From NCBI RefSeq assembly GCF_035552695.1, contig NZ_DASZKT010000011.1, forward strand, positions 6,362 to 70,361: DNA of 64,000 nucleotides. The letters are read 5' to 3'. Position 1 is the first letter of the stretch; each line of letters starts with the position of its first letter. Shown piece by piece: positions 9,259 to 17,940 of this stretch. The notes beneath the pieces are model-generated. The model searched no databases. It was not told the origin of the DNA and saw only the letters and a list, made by a program, of their open reading frames with translations. This DNA is from Actinospica sp035552695 (GTDB taxonomy: Bacteria; Actinomycetota; Actinomycetes; Streptomycetales; Catenulisporaceae). Both the position numbers and the translations under genes were made by a program.

Positions 9259-9795
9259 CTACGCTGCCGCTTTCGAGCTCGCACCTGTTTTCGCGCTCGC
9301 GCTCGCACCCGCACTCGACAGCCGCTCCACGGCCGTGTCCAGCGACTCGGTCAGAGCCTTGATGCGCTCGCGCAGTTCGACCATCTCCGCGATGCTCATT
9401 CCGGTCGACTCCGCAGTGCGATCGGGGACGACGCAGACGCGCTCACGCAGGCCGACGCCCTCCTGTGTCGCCCGCACCATCACCGAGCGCTCGTCGGCCT
9501 CGTCCCGGCGACGCTCCACCCACCCGGCCGCCTCCATCCGCTTGAGCAGCGGGGAGAGGGTGCCCGAGTCCAGGCGTAGCCGCCGGCCGAGCTCCTTGAC
9601 GCTGAGTTCGCCGTGCTCCCAGAGCACGAGCAGCACCAGATACTGCGGGTAGGTCAGGCCGGCCTCGCGCAGGGTCACGCGGTAGACGCTGTCGAAGGCG
9701 CGGGAGGCAGCGTGCACCGCGAAGCACAGTTGCGCGTCGAGGCGCATCGCCTGTTCGAGGGCGAGTTCGGCGGGAGAGGTATGCGCGGTGTTCAC
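9259..9795 (-). CDS. ohrR: MarR/OhrR-type organic peroxide-sensing repressor
   Basis: A 178-residue winged-helix repressor. The OhrR hallmark is present near the N-terminus: a peroxide-sensing cysteine (Cys24) in QLCFAVHAASRAF, followed by LTYPQYLVLLVLWE and the DNA-reading helix region (LRLDSGTLSPLLKRME) with a wing of Arg/Asp residues. In this family the reduced form represses ohr, and peroxide oxidation of the Cys releases DNA. It is transcribed divergently from an ohr-type gene with an operator-like palindrome between them. The start is GTG at 9795. The C-terminal tail is Ala/Ser-rich and longer than usual. Confidence 0.92.
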   Translation of the reverse strand: MNTAHTSPAELALEQAMRLDAQLCFAVHAASRAFDSVYRVTLREAGLTYPQYLVLLVLWEHGELSVKELGRRLRLDSGTLSPLLKRMEAAGWVERRRDEADERSVMVRATQEGVGLRERVCVVPDRTAESTGMSIAEMVELRERIKALTESLDTAVERLSSAGASASAKTGASSKAAA

Positions 9796-9814
9796 CCCTC
9801 TAGGATACCTCAGT

Positions 9815-9853
9815 CGCGCACAGTTCAGTTGCGCACAACTAAATTGTGTGCCA
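9815..9853. promoter_or_regulatory. OhrR operator in the ohrR-ohr divergent region
   Basis: The segment carries repeated half-sites GCGCACAA/TTGTGTGC in inverted orientation (9831-9838 against 9844-9851), plus another GCGCACA at 9816-9822. This is the sort of TTGCGCACAATT-like palindrome described for OhrR. Its position between two divergent genes supports autoregulation and control of ohr. Confidence 0.7.
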
Positions 9854-9909
9854 CGATGTTTCTCGAAGGCGGCGGACAAGTCGCACCGGAACTTGTGGAA
9901 GGAACGAAC

Positions 9910-10320
<411 letters not shown>

Positions 10321-10357
10321 GTCCGGCAGGGCCGGGTTCCATCGCGCCGCGCGTAGA

Positions 10358-10376
10358 TTAGGTTAGGCAAACCTAA
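10358..10376. promoter_or_regulatory. iron box (IdeR/DmdR operator) upstream of the efe locus
   Basis: The 19-bp sequence TTAGGTTAGGCAAACCTAA is a near-perfect palindrome and differs by one base from the actinobacterial iron-box consensus bound by Fe-loaded DtxR-family repressors. It ends 32 bp before the efeU start, so iron repression of the following locus is expected. Confidence 0.92.
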
Positions 10377-10408
10377 CTGATCTGACGACGGACGGAGCGT
10401 GCGGCCCG

Positions 10409-10682
10409 ATGCTGCCTACCTTTGTGATCGGCCTGCGCGAGGGCCTAGAGGCCGCGCTGATCGTCGGGATAATCGCGGCCTTCCTCAGACAGCAGGGGCG
10501 GCGGGACCTGCTGCGCTGGGTCTTCGTCGGAGTCGGCGCGGCCATGCTGCTCTGCGTTGCGGTCGGCGCGACGCTCGAGGCAGTCTCCTCGAATCTGCCG
10601 CAGCGTCAGCAGGAGAGCCTCGAGACCGTCGTCGGCGTGCTAGCCGTCGGCATGGTCACGTACATGGTCGTGTGGATGCGCC
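10409..10682 (+). pseudogene. efeU: EfeU (FTR1-type iron permease), N-terminal fragment
   Basis: Residues 1-91 of this reading frame are the first part of an FTR1/EfeU iron permease: the first REGLE iron motif (residues 10-14) in transmembrane helix 1, then two more membrane segments ending GMVTYMVVWM. A complete EfeU is about 280 residues with a second REGxE motif in its C-terminal half; that half is absent. The frame runs without a stop straight into EfeO sequence at about 10683. As it stands it could not form the normal permease. The gene lies directly behind an iron box. Confidence 0.8.
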
Positions 10683-11323
10683 CGGCGGGTGCGATCACGT
10701 TCAAGATCAGCAACAAGGACGCGACAGCGGTCAGCGAGGTCGAACTGCAGAGCGGTCAGCGGATCGTCGGTGAGAAGGAGAACCTGCCGCCAGGCTTCTC
10801 CGGCACCTTCTCGGTCAACGCGGACGCGGGCAAGTACACGCTCTCCTGCCCCGGCGCGGCGCAGGAGTACACCACGCTCACCGTCACCGGCTCGTCCGCG
10901 AGTACGGGCTCGACCAGCGTGGACACCCTGCTCGCCGAGGATACGAAGCAGTACGCCTCCTACGTGACGACGCAGATCGGCTACCTCGTGCAGACCTCAG
11001 TGGCGCTGCAGACCGCGTTGCGGGGCAACGATCTGACGGCAGCTCAGCAGGCCTACAGGAAGGCGCGGCCGTACTACGAGAAGATCGGGCCGGTCGCCGA
11101 GTCCTTCACCGTCGGCAGTGACAACCTCGACAGCGACATCGACGCCCGCATCGACGATGTCCCGGCCAGCCAGTGGGAGGGCTTCCACCGGATCGAGAAG
11201 GGCCTGTTCCAGGAGAAGAGTCTCAGTGGCCTGTCCTCCTACGGCTCGGGCCTGCTCGCCAACGTCGAGAAGCTGCAGACGCTCACCGATGGCCTGACGT
11301 ACAAGCCGTTCGGGCTCGCGAAC
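10683..11323 (+). pseudogene. efeO: EfeO (cupredoxin/M75-type iron-binding protein), internal fragment fused in frame
   Basis: From PAGAITFKISNKD onward the fused frame is EfeO: the cupredoxin-like domain (DAGKYTLSCPG) followed by the M75 peptidase-like helical domain with the HxxE-type signature in EGFHRIEKGLF. The EfeO signal peptide and the first part of the cupredoxin domain are missing at the EfeU junction, and the C-terminal part of the M75 domain is missing at the EfeB junction. Normal EfeO is a secreted iron-delivery partner of EfeU. Here it would be tethered behind three EfeU helices. Confidence 0.8.
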
Positions 11324-12141
11324 AAGCGTCCAGCCGCGCTCGCGCCGTTGCCGACGTTGCCCGGCGACGGGTCGTTGCAGGCTGCGCGCAGCGGCGGTGA
11401 CCTGTGTGTGCAGGCGTGCGCCGACGATCCGACCGTCGCCTTCCACGCGATCCGCAACTTCGCCTGGCTGGCCCGGGTACGGCCGTGATCCGCTGGTCGC
11501 AGCTCGGGTTCGGCCGCACGTCGTCCACCTCGACGTCCCAGCAGACCGAGCGGAACCTGATGGGCTTCAAGGACGGCACGCGCAACATCAAGGCCGAGTC
11601 CGCCGACGACTTCGACGACTTCGTGTGGGTGGGCGGCGAGACCGACCAGGCCTGGATGAAGGGCGGAAGCTACCTCGTCGCCCGTCGGATCAGGATGCTG
11701 ATCGAGTCCTGGGACACCGACTACCTGGCCGACCAGGAGAACGTCTTCGGCCGGTACAAGACCAGCGGTGCGCCGCTCAGCGGCAAGCAGGAGTTCGACA
11801 CCCCGGACGTCAGGGCCAAGGCGTTCGACGGCACGCCGGTCATCCCGCTCAACGCGCAGATCCGGCTGGCCGGCCCGGAGACCAACAGCGGGCAGAAGAT
11901 CCTGCGTCGCGGTTACTCGTACACCGACGGCATCGACCTGGACACCGGGCTGCTGGACGCGGGGCTGTTCTTCATCGCGTACCAGAAGGATCCGCGCCGC
12001 CAGTTCGTGCCGATCCAGACCCGGCTCGGCCAGCGGGACAATCTCAACGAGTACATCCGGCATACCGGCAGCGCGCTGTTCGCGGTGCCGCCCGGCCTGG
12101 CCGCGGCGGGGGACTGGTGGGGAAAGTCGCCGTTCGGCTGA
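11324..12141 (+). pseudogene. efeB: EfeB (DyP-type heme peroxidase), N-truncated and frameshifted
   Basis: From about 11324 the same frame becomes EfeB (KRPAAL, then RSGGDLCVQACADDP). A frame change near 11480, inside CCCGGG, moves it to the frame ending at 12141; one additional G would restore FHAIRNFAWLARGTAVIRW. The DyP motif GFKDG and the conserved late His (YIRHTGSALFA) are intact. About 130 N-terminal residues including the Tat signal are missing compared with usual EfeB proteins of about 400 residues. A hairpin terminator follows at 12153. Confidence 0.82.
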
Positions 12142-12152
12142 GTTCCGCCGCA

Positions 12153-12179
12153 GATGAGAACTCAGTCAGGGTTCTCATC
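12153..12179 (+). terminator. hairpin after the efe locus
   Basis: Inverted repeat GATGAGAAC (12153-12161) and GTTCTCATC (12171-12179) with a 9-nt loop, starting 11 bp after the efeB stop. There is no T tract, as is common in high-GC actinomycetes. Confidence 0.6.
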
Positions 12180-12309
12180 CGACACGCGCAGCTTGTTGTC
12201 CAGCCGCATAAGGCGCGCTCGTCAGGCTCCGGTCATCCGATGTTCGTCTGGCTCCGCAGAATGAGGAGGCGTCGCACTTTCCTACTCTCCGGTAAGGAAA
12301 CGCATACCC

Positions 12310-12918
12310 ATGAGTCTTCGCGCCCTCCGCCGCACCGCGGCGGTGACCGCGCTCGCCGGCGGTCTCGTCGCCGGCCTGGTCACGCCCGCCAACGCCGCCA
12401 CGACCACCTCCGCCACGACCACCACCGTCACCTACACCCAGTGGCAGACGGACGTGACGGCCGTGACCGCCCCCGCCCTGGCCTACATCCAGGAGCGGAT
12501 CGCCGAGGCCGCCTCGACCTCGAAGCTGGCCGTCGTGCTCGACATCGACAACACGGCGCTGGCCTCGTACTTCTACAGCTCCTACCCGACCCCGGCCGAC
12601 CCGCCGGTGCTCGCGCTCGCGCAGTACGCGGCGTCCAAGGGCGTGAAGATCTTCTTCATCACCGCGCGCCCGGACGTGATCGACCTGATCACCGAGTACA
12701 ACCTCAAATCGGTCGGCTATCAGGTGGACGGCCTCTACAGCCGTAACCCGATCCAGCTGTTCGAGGCGGTCAACACCTTCAAGACCGCCGAGCGCGAGCA
12801 GCTCGAGTCCGAGGGCTACGACATCATCGCGAACATCGGCAACAACACGGTCGACATCGAGGGCGGCTACGCCGACTCGACCTGGGAGCTGCCGAACTAC
12901 GACGGTCTGCTCGACTAG
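12310..12918 (+). CDS. secreted HAD-family acid phosphatase
   Basis: A 202-residue protein with a signal peptide (residues 1-29, ending TPANA) and a compact HAD domain of the class B/plant-type acid phosphatase kind. The DxDxT nucleophile motif is VVLDIDNT (Asp78 and Asp80), and the Thr motif is FFITAR. Predicted activity is phosphomonoester hydrolysis outside the membrane. Length is typical for short actinobacterial members. Start ATG 12310 is preceded by GGTAAGGAAA. It is monocistronic between the efe terminator and the LysR gene. Confidence 0.9.
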   Translation: MSLRALRRTAAVTALAGGLVAGLVTPANAATTTSATTTTVTYTQWQTDVTAVTAPALAYIQERIAEAASTSKLAVVLDIDNTALASYFYSSYPTPADPPVLALAQYAASKGVKIFFITARPDVIDLITEYNLKSVGYQVDGLYSRNPIQLFEAVNTFKTAEREQLESEGYDIIANIGNNTVDIEGGYADSTWELPNYDGLLD

Positions 12919-13014
12919 TTCCTCGCCTGCTCTGACTAGTCGGCAGTACCGCGATCGCGCAAGGAGGGGTCCGCATCGGCGCGGGTCCCTTTGCGTGCAC
13001 GTAGGCTGAAGCGC

Positions 13015-13944
13015 GTGGAACTGCGCCAACTCCGGTACTTCGCGACCGTCGCCGAGGAACTGCATTTCGGGCGCGCGGCGGAACGCCTGCTGATCGCGCA
13101 GTCCGTGGTCAGCCAGCAGATCCGCCGCCTCGAACGCGAGCTCGACGTCGTGCTCTTCGACCGCTCGTCCCGGCACGTGCGGCTGACGGAGGCCGGTCGC
13201 GCGTTCCTGCCCGAGGCGCTGGCCGTGCTCGACGCGCAGGAACGCGCAGTCGCGTCGATGGCCCGCTTCGCCGAACACCGGTCGCGCGTGCTGCGCATCG
13301 GCACGAGCGCGGGACTCGGCGACCGGCTCACGGCAGTGCTCGACGGTCTCGCGCGGCGGCTGCCGGGCACGCAGGTCGACCTGGTCTCCGCGCCGATGGC
13401 CAAGAGGCTCGAGCTGGTGGCCGAGGGCGGACTCGACGCGACGTTCGTGCGCGGCGACGTGGAGGAGGCCGCGGTCGGATCGCTGCGGCTGCTTCCGGTG
13501 TGGCGTGAAGGCCTGGTGGTCGCGCTGCCGCGCAGGCATCCGCTGGCCGCCGCGCCGGAGCTCGCCATCGCCGACCTCGCCGGACTCCCGCTCTGGCTGG
13601 TCGAGCGGCGGGCGAACCGCGCGCTGGTGGACCTGGTCGTCGGCGCGTGCCACGACGCAGGGTTCGAACCCAGCGCGGGCCACGTCTCCCCCGGCCTGCA
13701 GGAGACGCTCTCCGCGCTCGGCGCAGGGACGGCCGGCTGGACGGTGGTCTACGCCTCGCACGCCGCGCAGCTCAACGTCCGGCACGTCGTCTTCCGCAAG
13801 CTGAGCGGACCCGCGCTCTCGCTGCCCACGCTGCTCGCGGTCGGCCGTTCGACCCCTGAGACGGTCACCGCTGCGGTGTTCGCCGCGTGCCGCGAAGCCG
13901 GTCCTGAACTGGGCGTTCGCGATTCACGATCGCAGCGTGCGTGA
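13015..13944 (+). CDS. LysR-family transcriptional regulator
   Basis: A 309-residue LTTR with an N-terminal winged helix-turn-helix (MELRQLRYFATVAEELHFGRAAERLLIAQ-type start; residues 1-60) and a periplasmic-binding-fold effector domain from ~90. Start GTG 13015 matches the canonical MELRQL beginning. LTTRs usually act on neighbouring genes; the tautomerase gene directly downstream on the same strand is a candidate target. The effector is unknown. Confidence 0.92.
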   Translation: MELRQLRYFATVAEELHFGRAAERLLIAQSVVSQQIRRLERELDVVLFDRSSRHVRLTEAGRAFLPEALAVLDAQERAVASMARFAEHRSRVLRIGTSAGLGDRLTAVLDGLARRLPGTQVDLVSAPMAKRLELVAEGGLDATFVRGDVEEAAVGSLRLLPVWREGLVVALPRRHPLAAAPELAIADLAGLPLWLVERRANRALVDLVVGACHDAGFEPSAGHVSPGLQETLSALGAGTAGWTVVYASHAAQLNVRHVVFRKLSGPALSLPTLLAVGRSTPETVTAAVFAACREAGPELGVRDSRSQRA

Positions 13945-14022
13945 ACTGTTCGTTGATCGTCCCGGGCCGGCGCGGTGAACTGGTGGTGGCAGGAGAAAAC
14001 CGATCTCATCAGGAGGCTTCAC

Positions 14023-14214
14023 ATGCCCATCGTCACCATTCAGCAGGGCCCGCGCGACGTCGAGCTCAAGCGGGACCTCGTCACCCGGATCACCGACGCG
14101 TTCGTGGACGCCCTCAAGGTTCCGGCCGAGAGCGTCCAGGTGTGGATCCAGGAGACGCCGGCCGACAGTTGGGCCGTCGGCGGCACGCTGACCGCCGACC
14201 GGCAGAAGGGCTGA
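14023..14214 (+). CDS. 4-oxalocrotonate tautomerase-family protein
   Basis: A 63-residue small tautomerase. After Met removal, the catalytic Pro1 is followed by IVTIQQG, with helix residues LVTRITDAFVDAL and the VWIQETPADSW strand, all typical. Members act on enol-keto pairs in aromatic catabolism or on unknown substrates; no catabolic genes are adjacent. The ATG at 14023 has AGGAGG 7-8 nt upstream, an excellent ribosome-binding site. Confidence 0.92.
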   Translation: MPIVTIQQGPRDVELKRDLVTRITDAFVDALKVPAESVQVWIQETPADSWAVGGTLTADRQKG

Positions 14215-14220
14215 CCCGGC

Positions 14221-14688
14221 TCAGTCCTCCGCGAGCTCCGGGGGGAAGCCGCCGGTCGCGATCGGGCCCCAGCTCTCGGGCGTGATCCGCAGCAGGGCCT
14301 TGCCCTGCTTGACCATCGCGGCGCGGTACTCGTCCCAGTCCGAGTGCTCGCCCGCGATGCAGCGGAAGTACTCGACCAGCGGCTCCACGTCCGTGACGGC
14401 GTCGATGAGCTCGGCCGTCCCGTTGACCTGCACCCACGCGTCCCCGAAGTCGTCCGAGAGCACCACGATGCTCACGTTCGGGTTCCGCCGCGCGTTGCGG
14501 GCCTTGGCCCGCTGCGGGTAGGTCGACACGACGATCCGGCCCTGCTCGTCGACGCCGCAGGTCACCGGAGAGGCCTGCGGCGTACCGTCCGCACGCGTCG
14601 TGATGACCAGGCCGTTGTGCCGGGGGCGGACGAATTCGAGCAGCGATTCACGGTCCGCGGTGGTGTTCGTGGCGAGCTTGCGCGTCAT
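14221..14688 (-). CDS. PPOX-class F420-dependent oxidoreductase
   Basis: A 155-residue split-barrel protein of the pyridoxamine-phosphate-oxidase superfamily, similar in plan to the protein at 1554-1937 but longer. It shows the NGLVITTRADGTPQASPV strand pair, the cofactor-contacting QRAKARNARRNP segment and a C-terminal ITPESWGPIATGG tail seen in Rv1155-type F420 binders. It converges with the tautomerase gene (7-bp gap) and is divergent from the repetitive surface protein at 14832. Confidence 0.9.
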   Translation of the reverse strand: MTRKLATNTTADRESLLEFVRPRHNGLVITTRADGTPQASPVTCGVDEQGRIVVSTYPQRAKARNARRNPNVSIVVLSDDFGDAWVQVNGTAELIDAVTDVEPLVEYFRCIAGEHSDWDEYRAAMVKQGKALLRITPESWGPIATGGFPPELAED

Positions 14689-14708
14689 GGGTTGCAGTCT
14701 ACGACCAA

Positions 14709-14739
14709 CCCGGACTTGTCACCGGGCGACAAGTCCGGG
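14709..14739. promoter_or_regulatory. 12-bp perfect inverted repeat in the 14688/14832 divergent region
   Basis: CCCGGACTTGTC (14709-14720) is mirrored by GACAAGTCCGGG (14728-14739) around a 7-nt centre. It lies 20 bp upstream of the minus-strand start and 93 bp upstream of the plus-strand start, so it is better placed as a dyad operator than as a terminator. The binding factor is unknown. Confidence 0.6.
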
Positions 14740-14831
14740 CGGGTAATTCATGCTCTCGGGCCGAGGGAACCGCGCGGCGTCGCGGCTAGCTTGATAACGT
14801 CAGCTTTGTAACGCTTGGAGAGATTTCTTCC

Positions 14832-16502
14832 ATGTCAGCAGACGAATCATCAACGCCCACTCCTCAGGATCCTGAGACCGATTCGAAGCGGCGCCCGCAC
14901 CGCCACCGGCGGCCGTCGGCGGCGCTGCGCGCGGCCCGCAAGGGCGCGATCGTCACCGCGATCACCGCCCTCGGCGTCATCCACCTGACCGGCACGTCGC
15001 TGGCCGATCCGCCGAGTGCGAACGGCGGCGCGCTGTCCAGCTCCTACGGCACCGACGGCAGCGGCTCGTTCGGCCAGAGCGGCACCGGCGACGGCTACGA
15101 CACCGGCGCGATCGGCGTCGGCGAGGCCTGGGGCAAGAGCTCCAGCGGCAACCCGGCACAGGCCGGCGTGAACGCGGGCGACGGCACCAGCAGCGCGGGC
15201 TCGAGTTCGTGGGGCGGCAGCACCAACACCGCCGGCGCGGGCGACGGCAAGTCCGCCCCGAACGGCGGCGGCGTCGGTGCCGGCGCCTCGTCCACCGGGT
15301 CGAACTCGAACGCCGAGTCCAATGCCAACACCAACGGCCGCTCGTCCTCCGCGCAGGCCATCGGCGGCGGCGCGAACGCCGAGACGTCCAGCGCGTCCGG
15401 CACGGCGGCGACCTACGGATCCGCGAGTACGACGGCCGGCGGCGTGTCCTCGGAGTCGTCGGGCACGAAGTCGACGAGCAGTTCGGCCGAGTCCGCGAGC
15501 GGGAGCAGCGACACCTCCGCGTTCGGCGGCACGACCTCGATCGGCAGCAAGGCCGTCGGCGTCAGCGGGACCTACGGCGGGACGAGCACCGACGGCCCCG
15601 GCGCGTCCGAGGCCGGTTCCACCGCGGCGGGCGGCTCCACCACCGCGGCCGCCGCGTCCAGTGACACGGGCTCGGCCCAGGCGGGGACGGCCGCGGCCGG
15701 CAACGCCTGGGGCGGGGTCAGTGCGTCGCACTCCGAGGCGGTCAACGGCGGCACCGTGTCCGCCGTCGCCGCCGATTCGTCCACGCCGGCCGGCTTCAAG
15801 TCGGCCACCGCGGTCGCCGCCCCCGGTCAGGACGCCAGCGCCGACGCGGTCAGCGGCTCGATCGCCGCCCCGCTCTCCTCGACGCCGACGCAGTGGGGTG
15901 TCGTCTCGACGACGGTGACCAAGTCCACTCCGTCCGAAGTGAGCTCGACCGACACGAATACGGACACGAATACGGACACGAATACGGACACCGATACCGC
16001 GTCGACCGACACGAACACGCCGAGCGCGGCCACGACGTCGACCACGGCGACGTCCGCCCTCGCGGCGCCCGCCGACGCGACCAGCGACACCGCGTCGACG
16101 ACCACTGCCGCGGCCCCGGCCGCCGCGGACGACGCGGCGGCAGCCGCTGCTCCGGCCGCTGCTGCAGCTCCCGCTGCTCCGGCTGCCGCAACTGCCCCCG
16201 CTGCTCCGGCTGCTCCGGCGGCTTCGACCGACACCAGCACGACGTCGGTCGCGAGCGCGGACACCTCGGCGTCCACGGACTCCACTTCGTCCACGGACTC
16301 GACCTCGTCCACGGACTCCGCGGCCTCCGCTGATTCCGCGTCCGCGAGCGACGGCTCGTCCGCCAGTGGCGGTTCGGACGGCGGCTACGGCGGCGACGGT
16401 TCCGGCGACGGAGGCGACGGAGGCGATGGCGGCTACGGCGGTTACGGCGGCAGCTCGGGCGGCGACGGCGGCGGAGATGGCGGCGGCGGTGGCGGCGACT
16501 GA
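14832..16502 (+). CDS. large Ser/Ala/Thr/Gly-rich repetitive cell-surface protein
   Basis: A 556-residue protein of very low complexity. A charged N-terminal segment (residues 1-40, His/Arg-rich) precedes one hydrophobic helix (GAIVTAITALGVIHLTG) that acts as signal or anchor. Residues ~60-370 are Ser/Ala/Gly-rich; then come DTNTDTNT repeats, Ala/Pro-rich AAPAAPAA runs, STDSTSSTDS repeats, and a C-terminal Gly/Asp tail (GGDGGYGGYGG). No enzymatic domain and no LPXTG motif are seen. It probably forms an extended wall-associated stalk or coat. The repeats fall in multiples of 3 codons, like other arrays in this window. Start ATG 14832 follows a TTGGAGAG site. Confidence 0.8.
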   Translation: MSADESSTPTPQDPETDSKRRPHRHRRPSAALRAARKGAIVTAITALGVIHLTGTSLADPPSANGGALSSSYGTDGSGSFGQSGTGDGYDTGAIGVGEAWGKSSSGNPAQAGVNAGDGTSSAGSSSWGGSTNTAGAGDGKSAPNGGGVGAGASSTGSNSNAESNANTNGRSSSAQAIGGGANAETSSASGTAATYGSASTTAGGVSSESSGTKSTSSSAESASGSSDTSAFGGTTSIGSKAVGVSGTYGGTSTDGPGASEAGSTAAGGSTTAAAASSDTGSAQAGTAAAGNAWGGVSASHSEAVNGGTVSAVAADSSTPAGFKSATAVAAPGQDASADAVSGSIAAPLSSTPTQWGVVSTTVTKSTPSEVSSTDTNTDTNTDTNTDTDTASTDTNTPSAATTSTTATSALAAPADATSDTASTTTAAAPAAADDAAAAAAPAAAAAPAAPAAATAPAAPAAPAASTDTSTTSVASADTSASTDSTSSTDSTSSTDSAASADSASASDGSSASGGSDGGYGGDGSGDGGDGGDGGYGGYGGSSGGDGGGDGGGGGGD

Positions 16503-16546
16503 CCCGCCGAATCACCGCGGATCCGGATCCGGATCCGCATAGCCGG

Positions 16547-16598
16547 AAGGCTGAGGTGCCTGCTCCGCACCCCCAGGGAGCACTCGCGCCTCAGCCTT
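16547..16598 (-). terminator. hairpin between convergent genes at 16.5 kb
   Basis: AAGGCTGAGG (16547-16556) pairs with CCTCAGCCTT (16589-16598), with a nested TGCTCC/GGAGCA pair inside. It begins one base beyond the stop of the deacetylase gene on the minus strand and lies 45 bp after the plus-strand stop, so it can serve both. Confidence 0.75.
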
Positions 16599-16599
16599 C

Positions 16600-17700
16600 T
16601 TACATTGCGACGAAGTTGAAGCCCCGGTCCAGCAGCACGGGGATGAACTGCTTGAGCGCCGCGACGGTGTTGCGGCGGCTACCGCCGCCGTCGTGCTCGA
16701 GGATGATGTCGTGCGCGCGGGTGGACTTCAGCACCGTGTGCACGATCTGCTGCGTGTCGACCTCGGCGGTGTTCCAGTCCTGCGGGTCGACCGACCAGCC
16801 CACCGGCCGGAGGTTGCGCGCGGCGCAGGCCTGGAAGACGGCCTTCGACCAGTTGCCGTAGGGTGCGCGGAAGATGGTCGGGGACTGATTCGCGTTCGAC
16901 AACGCGTCGTTGCAGCGGTCCATCTGCGACAGGACCTGCCGATACGTGTAGCGCGTCAGGTCGGCGTGGTCCCAGGTGTGGTTGGTGATCGTGTGGCCGG
17001 CCGCGGAGACCTCGCGCACGAGCGACAGGTTTCCGGCGACCTGCTGGCCGATCATGTTGAAGGTGGCCTTGATGCCGTGCTGACGGAGGATCTCGAGGAC
17101 CTGCGGCGTGTAGGTCGCGCTGGGTCCGTCGTCCAGGGTCAGCGCGATGGCCATCGGGCCCTGGTCGTCGACGTACCACTGCGGCCGGCTGTAGACCTTC
17201 CCGTTCTGCGACGCCGGGGCCGAGTCCGACGCGGAGGCCGAGGACGAGGCCGAGGTCGAGTTCTGGCCCGAGGGGGAGTTCGCCGGGGAACTCGCCGAGG
17301 ACGACGCGGAGGCGGATGCGGACGCCGAGCCCGCGGGCGAACCCGCGGACGAGGCCGAGTGCGACGCGGCGCCGGTCGTGGAGCCGGCCAACGGGCGCGT
17401 GCCGGAACCGCCGGAACCGCCGCTCGCGCCGACGATCTGCTTGCCGCGTCCGGCGGCCGCCGCGGCCGTGGCTATGCCGCCGCCGGCCAGCAGCATCAGG
17501 CCGCCCGCGGCGAACAGCACCCTGCGTCGGTTCGCCGGTCGCCGACCGCCGACCGCGGCTCCCAGGCCCGCGGGCGAGCCCTCGGCCGACCAGACGCGGG
17601 TGCGCTCCTGCGGGTCCTGTTCGGGCGACGGGGACCAGGGCAGGGCGTGGGTCTGCGCGTTGGGGTCCGCCGGGGGAAGCCACGGTTCGTAGGTAGTCAC
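16600..17700 (-). CDS. membrane-anchored polysaccharide deacetylase (NodB domain)
   Basis: A 366-residue protein: a cytoplasmic N-terminus (1-60), a transmembrane helix (61-84), a Ser/Ala/Pro-rich extracellular linker (~90-165) and a NodB deacetylase domain (~183-366). Catalytic motifs are TLDDGP (Asp190, Asp191) and the zinc-binding NHTWDH (His241, His245), followed by FRAPYGNW and a late DIILEHDGGG motif. It probably removes acetyl groups from peptidoglycan or another GlcNAc polymer at the cell surface. It opens a block of cell-wall genes. Confidence 0.92.
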   Translation of the reverse strand: MTTYEPWLPPADPNAQTHALPWSPSPEQDPQERTRVWSAEGSPAGLGAAVGGRRPANRRRVLFAAGGLMLLAGGGIATAAAAAGRGKQIVGASGGSGGSGTRPLAGSTTGAASHSASSAGSPAGSASASASASSSASSPANSPSGQNSTSASSSASASDSAPASQNGKVYSRPQWYVDDQGPMAIALTLDDGPSATYTPQVLEILRQHGIKATFNMIGQQVAGNLSLVREVSAAGHTITNHTWDHADLTRYTYRQVLSQMDRCNDALSNANQSPTIFRAPYGNWSKAVFQACAARNLRPVGWSVDPQDWNTAEVDTQQIVHTVLKSTRAHDIILEHDGGGSRRNTVAALKQFIPVLLDRGFNFVAM

Positions 17701-17940
17701 GCCGCAAAAGACGACGGATGCCGCCGAGGGGTTGAGGGAAATCCGGGAGACTTTTTCAGACTACGGAGAGGAACCGGAAACGCACGCGTAACAACCGTTG
17801 GGCGACGGCGTCGCGGCGAGCCCATCGCGCAAGCCTGACACCACTCCAGGCCAATGGCACCGTTGGCTCCCGATGCGTGCCGGAATTATGGGACCCTTAA
17901 CCGGTCAAGCACGAACCGGGCTCCGAGAAGGCGGTACCAG

